A DNA stretch of 12,109 nucleotides from NCBI GenBank assembly GCA_944332505.1, contig CALVKC010000027.1, positions 1 through 12,109 on the forward strand. The letters are read 5' to 3'. Below, in pieces: positions 1-6,798 of the stretch. Under the pieces are notes generated by a model. That model saw only the letters and a program-made list of their open reading frames with translations, made no database searches and was not told the DNA's origin. The DNA is from an uncultured Bacilli bacterium. Its GTDB lineage: Bacteria > Bacillota_I > Bacilli_A > RF39 > UBA660. A program made the position numbers and the translations under genes. How positions within the stretch are numbered: position 1 is the first letter of the stretch; the number at the start of each line of letters is the position of its first letter.

Positions 1-4
1 TAAA

Positions 5-18
5 CAAACTATAGTTTG
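5..18. promoter_or_regulatory. Perfect 14-bp palindrome upstream of uvrA, possible LexA/DinR-like operator
   Basis: CAAACTATAGTTTG reads the same on both strands. It sits about 11 bases upstream of the proposed -35 box of uvrA. The core AAC-N4-GTT agrees with the inner part of the Firmicutes SOS box (CGAAC-N4-GTTCG), but the outer G/C positions differ. uvrA is a classic SOS gene, so an SOS operator is plausible. No T-run follows on either strand, so it does not look like a terminator. The TAA at 1-3 may be the stop codon of a gene outside the window. Confidence 0.4.
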
Positions 19-29
19 CTAAAAAACAA

Positions 30-59
30 TTGTATTATTATATTAAATTGTGATAAAAT
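30..59 (+). promoter_or_regulatory. uvrA promoter, extended -10 type
   Basis: The -10 box TAAAAT (54-59) is preceded by TGA, giving an extended -10 (TGn). A weak -35, TTGTAT (30-35), lies 18 bases upstream. Transcription would start near 66, leaving a short leader that carries the ribosome site AAAGGAGTGA. Confidence 0.5.
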
Positions 60-84
60 AATTAATGCAAAAAGGAGTGAAAAT

Positions 85-2892
85 ATGCCTAAAAATGATG
101 TTATTGTTATAAAAGGTGCTCGAGAAAACAATTTAAAAAATATAGATTTAGAAATACCTAAAAATAAATTAGTTGTTATGACAGGAGTTTCTGGAAGTGG
201 TAAGAGTAGTTTGGCTTTTGATACCATTTATGCAGAAGGTCAAAGAAGATACGTAGAAAGTTTGTCAGCTTATGCTAGACAATTTATTGGTGTATCCGAA
301 AAACCAGATGTCGATTCTATTGAAGGTTTAAGTCCATCTATTTCTATAGATCAAAAATCAACTAATAAAAATCCACGTTCTACAGTAGGAACCATTACTG
401 AAATATATGATTATTTAAGATTATTATTTGCAAGAATTGGTGTTCCTTATTGTCCAACTCATCATATTCCTATTACTAGTCAAAGCATTGAAGAAATGAC
501 TAATAAGGTTATGGAATATGAAGGTGAAACTGTTAGTATTTTATCTCCGATAGTTCATGGAGAGAAAGGAACTCATAAAGATTTATTTGATGAACTTAGA
601 AAAGAAGGTTTTACTAAAGTTAGAGTCAATGGAAAAATAATGAGTTTAAATGAAGATATATCTTTAGAGAAAAATATTAAAGATAATATTGATATAGTTA
701 TTGATAAAATAATGATTGAAGTATCTGAAAGATCTAGAGTATTTGAAGCAATTGAAGCATCTACTAAAAAAGCTGATGGGAAAGTTGTTATTTTAGTTAA
801 TGATGAAGAAATTTTAATGAGTGAAAAATATGCTTGTTTGAAATGTAATTATTCTATTCCAGAATTAGAACCACGTTTATTTTCTTTTAATGCTCCATAT
901 GGTGCTTGTGAAGAATGTAAAGGTTTAGGAACTAAATTAAAAATAAGTGAAGATTTGTTAATAACTGATTGGAATAAATCTATTATGAATGGTGCTATTA
1001 GTGCTATTAGTATGGATGCAACAACTTATTATACACAAGTTGAAACAGTATGTCGTTATTATAATATAGATATGAATTTACCTCTTAAAGATATACCAAG
1101 AGAAAAATTAGATTATCTTTTATATGGAACTGATGAAATATTAGAATTTAATTATGTATCTAAAAATGGTAATACTAGAAATACTAAAGGAAATTTTGAA
1201 GGTATTATTCCCGCTTTAGAAAGAAGATATTTGGAAACTAAAAGTACTTGGATAAGAGAATGGTTGCAAGGATATATGGTTGAAACAGAATGTCCTGTTT
1301 GTAAAGGTAAAAGGTTACAAAAGTCTGTTTTATCTATATATATAAATAATAAAAATATTATTGATTTAACTGATATGTCAATTGTTGATTTGTTAGACTT
1401 TTTAAAAAAATTAAAACTTAATAATGAACAAAAGGAAATAAGTGGTTTAATATTAAAAGAAATAATATCAAGATTAGAGTTTTTGAATAATGTTGGTCTT
1501 TCATATTTAACTTTATCACGTAGTGCTGGTACATTATCAGGTGGTGAAGCACAAAGAATAAGATTAGCAACTCAAATAGGTTCTAAGTTATCAGGTGTTT
1601 TATATGTATTAGATGAACCAAGTATTGGATTACATCAAAAAGATAATGAAAAACTTATTAATTCATTAAAAGAAATGCGAGATTTAGGAAATTCTTTAAT
1701 TGTTGTTGAACACGATACTGATACAATGCTTGCTGCCGATTATTTAATTGATATTGGGCCTGGGGCTGGAGAATATGGTGGTTTAGTTATGGCTGCAGGT
1801 ACTCCTCAAGAAGTTATGAAAAATCCTAATAGTTTAACTGGTAAATATTTATCAGGAATAGAAAAAATTGAAGTACCTAAAACTAGAAGGAAAGGGAATG
1901 GTTTAAAAATATCAATTAAGGGTGCAAAAGAAAATAATTTAAAAAATATTAATGTGGATATTCCATTAAATAAATTTGTTGTTGTAACTGGAGTATCAGG
2001 CTCTGGTAAGTCTTCATTAATTAACGAAGTTTTATATAAAACACTGGCTAATAATTTATATAGATCTAAAGTTGTACCTGGAAAATGTAAAGAAATAAAA
2101 GGATTAGAAAATATAGATAAAGTAGTTCAAATTACTCAAGATGCTATCGGTAGAACTCCAAGAAGTAATCCGGCGACTTATGTTGGAGTATTTGATGATA
2201 TTAGAGATTTATTTGCAACAACAAAAGAAGCAAAGATTAGAGGATATGATAAAAGTCGTTTTTCTTTCAATGTTAAAGGTGGAAGATGTGAAAATTGTTG
2301 GGGTGATGGTGTTAAAAAAATTGAAATGCATTTTCTAGCAGATGTTTATGTTCCTTGTGATGTATGTAACGGAAAAAGATATAATAAAGAAACTTTAGAA
2401 GTTAAATATAAAGGTAAAAATATAAGTGATGTTTTAGATATGCGTGTTAGTGAAGCAATTGAATTCTTTCAAAATGTTCCTAAAATATATAATAAATTAA
2501 AAGTAATGATGGACGTTGGTCTTTCTTATATTAAATTAGGACAACCTGCACCAACTTTATCTGGTGGAGAAGCTGGACGGGTAAAATTAGCTAAAGAATT
2601 ACAAAAAAAAGCAACCGGTAAGTCATTATTTATTTTAGATGAACCAACTACAGGGCTTCATTCTGATGATATAAAGAAATTGTTAGTAATATTAAATAGA
2701 ATAGTTGATAATGGAGATACTGTTATTGTTATTGAACATAATTTAGATGTTATTAAAGTTGCCGATTATATAATTGATTTAGGACCTGATGGTGGTTCTT
2801 TAGGTGGTAAGGTTGTTACTACAGGTACTCCGGAAGAAGTAGCAAAATGTAAGGATTCTTACACAGGGGAATTTTTAAAAAATATGCTTTAA
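85..2892 (+). CDS. uvrA: UvrABC excinuclease subunit A
   Basis: This is the DNA-damage-recognition ATPase of nucleotide excision repair, which dimerises and loads UvrB on lesions. The protein is 935 aa, close to the usual 940. Walker A motifs GVSGSGKSS lie at 34-42 and 636-644. ABC signatures start at 484 (LSGGEAQR) and 825 (LSGGEAGR). Zinc modules have cysteines at 251/254/275/278 and 735/738/758/761, plus a CPVC pair at 403/406. The start at 85 follows AAAGGAGTGA at 71-80 and gives the normal N-terminus MPKNDVIVIKGAREN. An in-frame ATG at 16 would add 23 atypical residues and has no ribosome site. One oddity is glycine at 831, where the second signature normally has glutamine. A palindrome upstream may place the gene under SOS control. 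uvrB is not in the window. Confidence 0.97.
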   Translation: MPKNDVIVIKGARENNLKNIDLEIPKNKLVVMTGVSGSGKSSLAFDTIYAEGQRRYVESLSAYARQFIGVSEKPDVDSIEGLSPSISIDQKSTNKNPRSTVGTITEIYDYLRLLFARIGVPYCPTHHIPITSQSIEEMTNKVMEYEGETVSILSPIVHGEKGTHKDLFDELRKEGFTKVRVNGKIMSLNEDISLEKNIKDNIDIVIDKIMIEVSERSRVFEAIEASTKKADGKVVILVNDEEILMSEKYACLKCNYSIPELEPRLFSFNAPYGACEECKGLGTKLKISEDLLITDWNKSIMNGAISAISMDATTYYTQVETVCRYYNIDMNLPLKDIPREKLDYLLYGTDEILEFNYVSKNGNTRNTKGNFEGIIPALERRYLETKSTWIREWLQGYMVETECPVCKGKRLQKSVLSIYINNKNIIDLTDMSIVDLLDFLKKLKLNNEQKEISGLILKEIISRLEFLNNVGLSYLTLSRSAGTLSGGEAQRIRLATQIGSKLSGVLYVLDEPSIGLHQKDNEKLINSLKEMRDLGNSLIVVEHDTDTMLAADYLIDIGPGAGEYGGLVMAAGTPQEVMKNPNSLTGKYLSGIEKIEVPKTRRKGNGLKISIKGAKENNLKNINVDIPLNKFVVVTGVSGSGKSSLINEVLYKTLANNLYRSKVVPGKCKEIKGLENIDKVVQITQDAIGRTPRSNPATYVGVFDDIRDLFATTKEAKIRGYDKSRFSFNVKGGRCENCWGDGVKKIEMHFLADVYVPCDVCNGKRYNKETLEVKYKGKNISDVLDMRVSEAIEFFQNVPKIYNKLKVMMDVGLSYIKLGQPAPTLSGGEAGRVKLAKELQKKATGKSLFILDEPTTGLHSDDIKKLLVILNRIVDNGDTVIVIEHNLDVIKVADYIIDLGPDGGSLGGKVVTTGTPEEVAKCKDSYTGEFLKNML

Positions 2893-2907
2893 TTAATAAT
2901 AATTTAT

Positions 2908-2916
2908 TGATATAAT
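2908..2916 (+). promoter_or_regulatory. Promoter of the lgt-trxB operon (extended -10)
   Basis: TGA directly followed by TATAAT (2911-2916) is a perfect extended -10 box. No convincing -35 is visible at the right distance, which extended -10 promoters tolerate. It lies in the 50-base gap after uvrA, so lgt need not depend on uvrA transcription. Confidence 0.55.
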
Positions 2917-2942
2917 ATATATAACATATATTAGGAGGAAAT

Positions 2943-3752
2943 ATGGATAGATACATATTAACAATAGGTGATTTTAAACTTGAATGGTATTCCGTATTAA
3001 TAATTATTGGGGCACTACTTGGTATTACTATGATTTTAAAAGAAGCAAAAAGACATAATTATCCAACTGATTTTGTTTTTAATATGTGTTTTTGGGCAAT
3101 AATTATTGGTATTATTGGTGCTAGATTATATTTTGTAGTGTTTAATTTGGATTTATATTCAAATTTCTGGGATATATTTAAAATATGGGAAGGTGGCTTA
3201 GCCATTCATGGTGGTTTATTATTTGGTTTTATAACATGTTTGTTATATTGTTTAAAATATGATGCTAGATTAATAAGATTACTTGATTTTGCTTGCCCCG
3301 CGTTATTATTAGCACAAGCAATTGGTAGATGGGGTAATTTCTTTAATCAAGAAGCTCATGGAGCAGCAACTACTTTACAACATTTACAAAGTTTACATAT
3401 TCCTAATTTTATTATTGAAGGTATGAATATTGGTGGCATTTATTATGAACCTACATTTTTATATGAATCATTGTGGTGTTTACTTGGTTTAATCATTATT
3501 TTAATTATTAGAAGAATACCAATAACAAAAGTATCCCAACCAACTTCAGTGTATTTAATGTGGTATGGAATAGGTCGTTTCTTCATCGAAGGAATGCGTA
3601 CTGATTCTTTAATGCTGGGTGGCTTTAAAGTTGCTCAAATTGTTTCTATAATTATGATTTTAATTGGTCTTGTTATGTTAATGATTTCAACAAGAAAAGG
3701 AAGATATGAAGATTTATATAATCAGGATTCTTCAAATGCAGTAAGGTTTTAA
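2943..3752 (+). CDS. lgt: Prolipoprotein diacylglyceryl transferase
   Basis: This integral membrane enzyme transfers diacylglycerol from phosphatidylglycerol to the lipobox cysteine of prolipoproteins, the first step of lipoprotein maturation. The protein is 269 aa, normal for the family, with several hydrophobic spans (about 15-32, 46-66, 86-103, 112-127, 174-189, 229-248). The family signature GRWGNFFNQE is at 128-137. HGG at 89-91 matches the essential histidine region, and YGIGRFFIEGMRTD at 208-221 carries the conserved C-terminal arginines. The start has TAGGAGGA just upstream. trxB begins 9 bases after the stop, so the two are cotranscribed. A likely substrate, the lipoprotein at 11145-11624, is encoded in this window. 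Confidence 0.97.
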   Translation: MDRYILTIGDFKLEWYSVLIIIGALLGITMILKEAKRHNYPTDFVFNMCFWAIIIGIIGARLYFVVFNLDLYSNFWDIFKIWEGGLAIHGGLLFGFITCLLYCLKYDARLIRLLDFACPALLLAQAIGRWGNFFNQEAHGAATTLQHLQSLHIPNFIIEGMNIGGIYYEPTFLYESLWCLLGLIIILIIRRIPITKVSQPTSVYLMWYGIGRFFIEGMRTDSLMLGGFKVAQIVSIIMILIGLVMLMISTRKGRYEDLYNQDSSNAVRF

Positions 3753-3761
3753 GGAGATATT

Positions 3762-4637
3762 ATGTACGATATAATTATTATTGGTATGGGTATTTCTGGG
3801 ATTACTGCTGGTATTTATGCTAAAAGAAGTAATAAAAAAGTTCTATTAATAGATAAAGGTATGCCCGGAGGACTTTTAAATAATATTGATATGATTAGTA
3901 ACTATCCAGGATTAATAAATGTAAAAGGAATGGATTTTGCTAAAACTTTGTTTGAACAAGTTAAAACTTTAGATATTTCATATGTTTTAGAAGAAGTCAT
4001 AAATTTAGATTTAACTGGTGAAGAAAAGAAAGTAATTACTACAAATAATGAATATAAGGCTAAAAAAATAATTTTAGCAATGGGAAGAAAACCAAAATAT
4101 TTAGGATTAGATAATGAAAAAGATTTATTAGGACGGGGTTTATCAACTTGTGCTATGTGTGATGCATTTTTTTATAAAGATAAAGATATTGCTGTAGTTG
4201 GTTCTGGTACAAGTGCTTTACAAGAATCTATGTATTTATCTAATATTGTTAATAAAATATATTTATTAAACCGTAATAGTTCTTTTAAAGGTGAAGAAAT
4301 GTATATTACTGAAGTAAAAAACAATCCTAAAATTGAAATAATTTATAATGTTAATATTAAAAGTTTTCAAGAGAAAGATAATAAACTTGAATCTATTACT
4401 TTAGATAATGATCAAATATTAAAAGTATCGGGAGTTTTTATTTATATTGGATATCGACCTGCTACTGATTTTGTTAATAAAGAAATATTAGATGATGAAG
4501 GTTATGTTTCAGTAAATGATAAATTTGAAACAGCAATAAAAGACGTCTATGCAATTGGTGATATAATAAAAAAAGATGTATATCAATTAGTTACTGCAGC
4601 TAGTGATGGTGCTAGAGTAATAAATAATATGAAGTAA
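3762..4637 (+). CDS. trxB: Thioredoxin-disulfide reductase-like flavoprotein
   Basis: This FAD enzyme reduces thioredoxin through a redox-active CxxC. The protein is 291 aa, slightly short for the family (about 305-320). The FAD Rossmann motif GMGISG is at 8-13, the catalytic CAMC at 130-133, a second nucleotide-binding motif GSGTSA at 147-152, and the C-terminal FAD-binding AIGD at 264-267 with QLVTAASDGA following. The usual NADPH 2'-phosphate motif HRRxxxR reads NRNSSFK at 170-176, so only one of three arginines remains. NADPH specificity may therefore be weakened, and the donor could be NADH or another carrier; this is inference. The ribosome site AAGGAGAT overlaps the lgt stop region. 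The next gene starts 13 bases downstream, indicating one operon. Confidence 0.9.
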   Translation: MYDIIIIGMGISGITAGIYAKRSNKKVLLIDKGMPGGLLNNIDMISNYPGLINVKGMDFAKTLFEQVKTLDISYVLEEVINLDLTGEEKKVITTNNEYKAKKIILAMGRKPKYLGLDNEKDLLGRGLSTCAMCDAFFYKDKDIAVVGSGTSALQESMYLSNIVNKIYLLNRNSSFKGEEMYITEVKNNPKIEIIYNVNIKSFQEKDNKLESITLDNDQILKVSGVFIYIGYRPATDFVNKEILDDEGYVSVNDKFETAIKDVYAIGDIIKKDVYQLVTAASDGARVINNMK

Positions 4638-4650
4638 GGATGGTGAATTA

Positions 4651-4956
4651 ATGGAAAAAGTAGATAACAAAAAATTGATTCTTGGGGGAATATTGCTAAT
4701 AGTAGTTGTTGTAAGTGTTTTTCTTTATTTAAAATTCTTTCAAACATTTACGGTAACATTTGAAGTTGATTTAGGTCCAGGAATAGAGGCTCAACAAGTT
4801 AAGATAAATGAAGTAGTTACTAAGCCAGATGATCCTACATATGAAGGATATGAATTTATTGGTTGGTATGTTGATGATGAAGAATATGATTTTAGTAAAC
4901 CAGTAACTGAAAGTTTTACAATTACTGCAAAATGGGAAAAAGTAACTGAAAATTAA
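4651..4956 (+). CDS. Small membrane-anchored protein with one InlB B-type repeat
   Basis: The protein is 101 aa. After a short charged N-terminus, residues 9-29 form a strong membrane segment with no lipobox or LPxTG sorting signal. The rest (about 33-96) is a single Listeria-Bacteroides/InlB B-repeat (Flg_new type): a TVTFEVD strand, GYEFIGWY at 66-73, and YDFSKPVTESFTITAKW at 79-95. With lysines on the N-terminal side, the repeat is predicted to face outward. InlB repeats usually occur in tandem in long surface proteins, so a lone anchored repeat is unusual. Its role is unknown; a cell-surface or envelope function is inference. The ribosome site GGATGGTGA precedes the ATG. It is the last gene of the lgt-trxB operon, followed by a terminator. 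Confidence 0.85.
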   Translation: MEKVDNKKLILGGILLIVVVVSVFLYLKFFQTFTVTFEVDLGPGIEAQQVKINEVVTKPDDPTYEGYEFIGWYVDDEEYDFSKPVTESFTITAKWEKVTEN

Positions 4957-4970
4957 CAAAATGAACCTTA

Positions 4971-5001
4971 AAATTGGTAGTAAATAGCTACTAATTTTTT
5001 T
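4971..5001 (+). terminator. Rho-independent terminator of the lgt-trxB operon
   Basis: A 10-bp stem (4971-4980 with 4988-4997, one G-T pair) with the 7-base loop TAAATAG is followed by an unbroken T-run at 4995-5001. It lies 14 bases after the stop of the InlB-repeat gene. Confidence 0.8.
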
Positions 5002-5018
5002 ATTATTTATTTGGTGAA
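5001..5018 (+). promoter_or_regulatory. Possible -10 box and GGTGA ribosome site of the 39-aa gene
   Basis: TATTAT (5001-5006) directly follows the terminator T-run, and TTGGTGAAGT lies just before the ATG at 5025. The layout resembles that before 7614 (TATAAT, then TTGGTGAA, then ATG). No clear -35 is seen; read-through of the terminator is the alternative source of transcript. Confidence 0.35.
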
Positions 5019-5024
5019 GTAAAA

Positions 5025-5144
5025 ATGGATAAATTAAAAGAAATAATAGATAATATTATTACTACAATAAAAATATTTATTTATGTTATATTTGTTTTAG
5101 TTTTAATTTTATTTAGTTTGTATATTTTTAAATTTTTTGTATAA
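5025..5144 (+). CDS. 39-aa single-span small membrane protein
   Basis: This short gene starts ATG GAT AAA TTA and ends TAA. The first 16 residues (MDKLKEIIDNIITTIK) form an amphipathic, charged head. Residues 17-39 are almost purely hydrophobic (IFIYVIFVLVLILFSLYIF, then KFFV), making one membrane span. A GGTGA ribosome site lies 5 bases upstream of the ATG. It sits between a terminator and a regulator gene, flanked by two near-copies of a roughly 26-bp sequence (4956-4981 and 5196-5221). Small membrane peptides of this kind can be partners of membrane sensors, toxin-like or stress peptides, but the sequence does not say which. AT-rich DNA yields hydrophobic ORFs easily, so the evidence is the start site and context. 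Confidence 0.55.
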   Translation: MDKLKEIIDNIITTIKIFIYVIFVLVLILFSLYIFKFFV

Positions 5145-5160
5145 TATAAAATATACTAAT

Positions 5161-5221
5161 TTGGCAACCAAGTTGCAAATTGCAACTTAATATTGACAAA
5201 AAACAACCTAAAGTTGGTAGT
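5161..5221. promoter_or_regulatory. Cluster of CAAC/GTTG inverted repeats, likely operators for the XRE regulator
   Basis: Three overlapping or adjacent dyads occur before the regulator gene: CAAC-CAA-GTTG (5165-5175), a perfect 9+1+9 palindrome AAGTTGCAAATTGCAACTT (5170-5188), and CAAC-CTAAA-GTTG (5204-5216). No T-run follows the palindrome, so it is not a normal terminator. The third dyad overlaps the probable -35 of the downstream gene. Helix-turn-helix regulators commonly bind such dyads next to their own gene, so self-regulation is inferred. Confidence 0.5.
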
Positions 5222-5241
5222 TTAAAATAATTATTTATAAT
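5214..5241 (+). promoter_or_regulatory. Probable promoter of the XRE regulator
   Basis: TATAAT at 5236-5241 is a consensus -10 box. TTGGTA at 5214-5219 is a fair -35 with a 16-base spacer. The leader would be about 17 bases, with ribosome site GAGGTGG at 5254-5260. Confidence 0.45.
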
Positions 5242-5264
5242 ATATTTATGGCGAGGTGGAAAAA

Positions 5265-6749
5265 ATGAAATTTTGTGAAAAGTTACAAAAGTTAAGAAAA
5301 GAAAAGGGGTATTCGCAAGAACAACTTGCAGATTTATTAGATGTTTCAAGGCAATCAGTTTCTAAATGGGAATCTGGTACTACATATCCTGAAATGGATA
5401 AATTGTTAAGTCTTTGTAAAATATTTAATGTTTCGTTGGATGATTTAACTAATGATGATATAACTGACCGAAATATTTTAGAAAAGAAAAAGAATAATTT
5501 TAGTAATATATTTAACTCTATGTTAGAAATGATTAATAGAAGTGTGGAAATGTTTAGAAAAATGAATAAATTAGAAATTGCTAAATGTATTACAGAATTA
5601 ATTATTTTATTTTTAATATTATTGTTATTAAGAATACCTTTTAATTATATTAATAATTCTATTGAAAAAATATTTGTAAATTTTTCTTTAAAAGCATTTA
5701 ATATTTTAAATAGTATTTGGTTATTTTTATCTAATACAATTTATTTAATATTATTTATTACAATATTCATTTATATTTATAAAATTAGATTTTTAGATAA
5801 ATATGAGAATAATGGATATGAAGAAAAAATAGAAAATAATATAACTAATGAAGAGGAAATACCAGAAAAAAAAGTAATTAAAGAAGAAAAACATACTTTT
5901 GTATTGTTTAGTGTTTTAGGAAGATTATTTAATATATTTATTAAAATATGTTTATTATTAATACTTATACCAATATTATTATTTTTTATATTTACAGTTA
6001 TTATGTTAGTATTTAGCATAATAGTTCAATTTATTGGTATACATTTTATTGGAATATCTTTAACTCTCTTAGCATTATCAATAATACTTGCTATTATAAT
6101 TGAATTATTAATTAGATTTTTATTAAATAGTAGATTACATGTTAGTAGAATGTTTATTATATTTATTAGTAGTTTAACTTTATTTGGAATAGGCTGTGGT
6201 ATATCTACTTTTGAATTAACTAAAATAAAATATATTGATGAAGTCCCTATAAATAATAGTATTGTAAATAATGAATATATTTTTGATATGAATGACAATT
6301 TGAAATTTTCTATTTCTGATTATTATGATAAAGAAGTAATAATAGATAATAGTTTAGGTGATAAAATAAAAGTTAATATTGAAAGTTATGAAGATTATGT
6401 TAGTTATAATATAGATATTATTAATAACTATTTAAGTATTTATACTTATGTACCTTGGAATAAAGCGATGAATTATTTTGAGTTATTAAAAAGTGATTTA
6501 GTTGATAATAAAATATATAATTATAATGAATTAAGTAAAATTAAAATATATATTTATATTAGTGAAGAAAATTTAAATATAATAAATAATAATATGGAAG
6601 AAATTAATGCATTAGAAGATTATTATAATGAAGAAATAGAGAGATTAGAAAATGAAAATAGTCTTAAAGATGAAAAAATATATGAGTTAGAATTAAAAAT
6701 AGAAGAGTTAGAAGAAAAAATAACAAATATAAATAATTTAACTAATTAA
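5265..6749 (+). CDS. Membrane-bound XRE-family (HTH_3) regulator with C-terminal coiled coil
   Basis: The protein is 494 aa. Residues 3-62 are a clear Cro/C1-type helix-turn-helix (LRKEKGYSQEQLADLL, then VSRQSVSKWESG, with PEMDKLLSLCKIFNVSLDDL). Hydrophobic segments at about 107-124, 149-172, 222-257, 260-286 and 296-315 give roughly five or six spans, with a charged Glu/Lys loop at 177-210. A region of about 120 residues (321-440) follows, then a Glu/Lys-rich coiled coil (about 441-487). The ATG at 5265 was chosen because GAGGTGG lies 4 bases upstream; a GTG at 5256 would overlap that site. Such fusions are usually envelope-sensing or one-component regulators. The signal and targets are unknown; neighbouring membrane-protein genes are natural candidates. 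The XRE call is firm; the sensor role is inferred. Confidence 0.85.
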   Translation: MKFCEKLQKLRKEKGYSQEQLADLLDVSRQSVSKWESGTTYPEMDKLLSLCKIFNVSLDDLTNDDITDRNILEKKKNNFSNIFNSMLEMINRSVEMFRKMNKLEIAKCITELIILFLILLLLRIPFNYINNSIEKIFVNFSLKAFNILNSIWLFLSNTIYLILFITIFIYIYKIRFLDKYENNGYEEKIENNITNEEEIPEKKVIKEEKHTFVLFSVLGRLFNIFIKICLLLILIPILLFFIFTVIMLVFSIIVQFIGIHFIGISLTLLALSIILAIIIELLIRFLLNSRLHVSRMFIIFISSLTLFGIGCGISTFELTKIKYIDEVPINNSIVNNEYIFDMNDNLKFSISDYYDKEVIIDNSLGDKIKVNIESYEDYVSYNIDIINNYLSIYTYVPWNKAMNYFELLKSDLVDNKIYNYNELSKIKIYIYISEENLNIINNNMEEINALEDYYNEEIERLENENSLKDEKIYELELKIEELEEKITNINNLTN

Positions 6750-6771
6750 GTGCTATTAAAAATTATTAAAA

Positions 6772-6796
6772 TATGATAAACTTATAATAGTGGTGA
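6772..6796 (+). promoter_or_regulatory. -10 candidates and GGTGA ribosome site for the 251-aa membrane protein
   Basis: TATGAT (6772-6777) and TATAAT (6783-6788) both fit a -10 box in the 49-base gap. No good -35 is seen. GGTGA at 6792-6796 lies 2 bases before the ATG at 6799, fitting anti-SD pairing through the GGTGA part. If the second box is used, the leader is only a few bases. Confidence 0.4.
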
Positions 6797-6798
6797 AT

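Noticed and set aside
16..84. N-terminal extension of UvrA starting at the ATG at 16
   Set aside because: No ribosome site precedes it, it lies upstream of or inside the predicted promoter, and family proteins start like MPKNDVIVIKGAREN at 85.
2893..2942. AT-rich repeat as a replication or mobile-element signal
   Set aside because: It is only 50 bases and explained by the lgt promoter; no DnaA boxes, terminal repeats or transposase are seen anywhere in the window.
5193..5198. Perfect TTGACA as -35 of the regulator
   Set aside because: The nearest good -10 boxes are 24 or more bases downstream, too far; it may be chance or part of an alternative promoter.
5248..5268. Six-codon upstream frame (MARWKK) before the XRE start, overlapping as ATGA
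   Set aside because: It has no ribosome site of its own and merely contains the GAGGTGG site of the next gene; a coupling role cannot be supported.
5128..5349. - strand open frame over the regulator start
   Set aside because: It is antisense to the conserved HTH coding region and the operator cluster, with no family resemblance.
5777..6298. Two - strand open frames inside the regulator gene
   Set aside because: They are compositional shadows of the membrane segments, Ile/Asn-rich, and without good ribosome sites.
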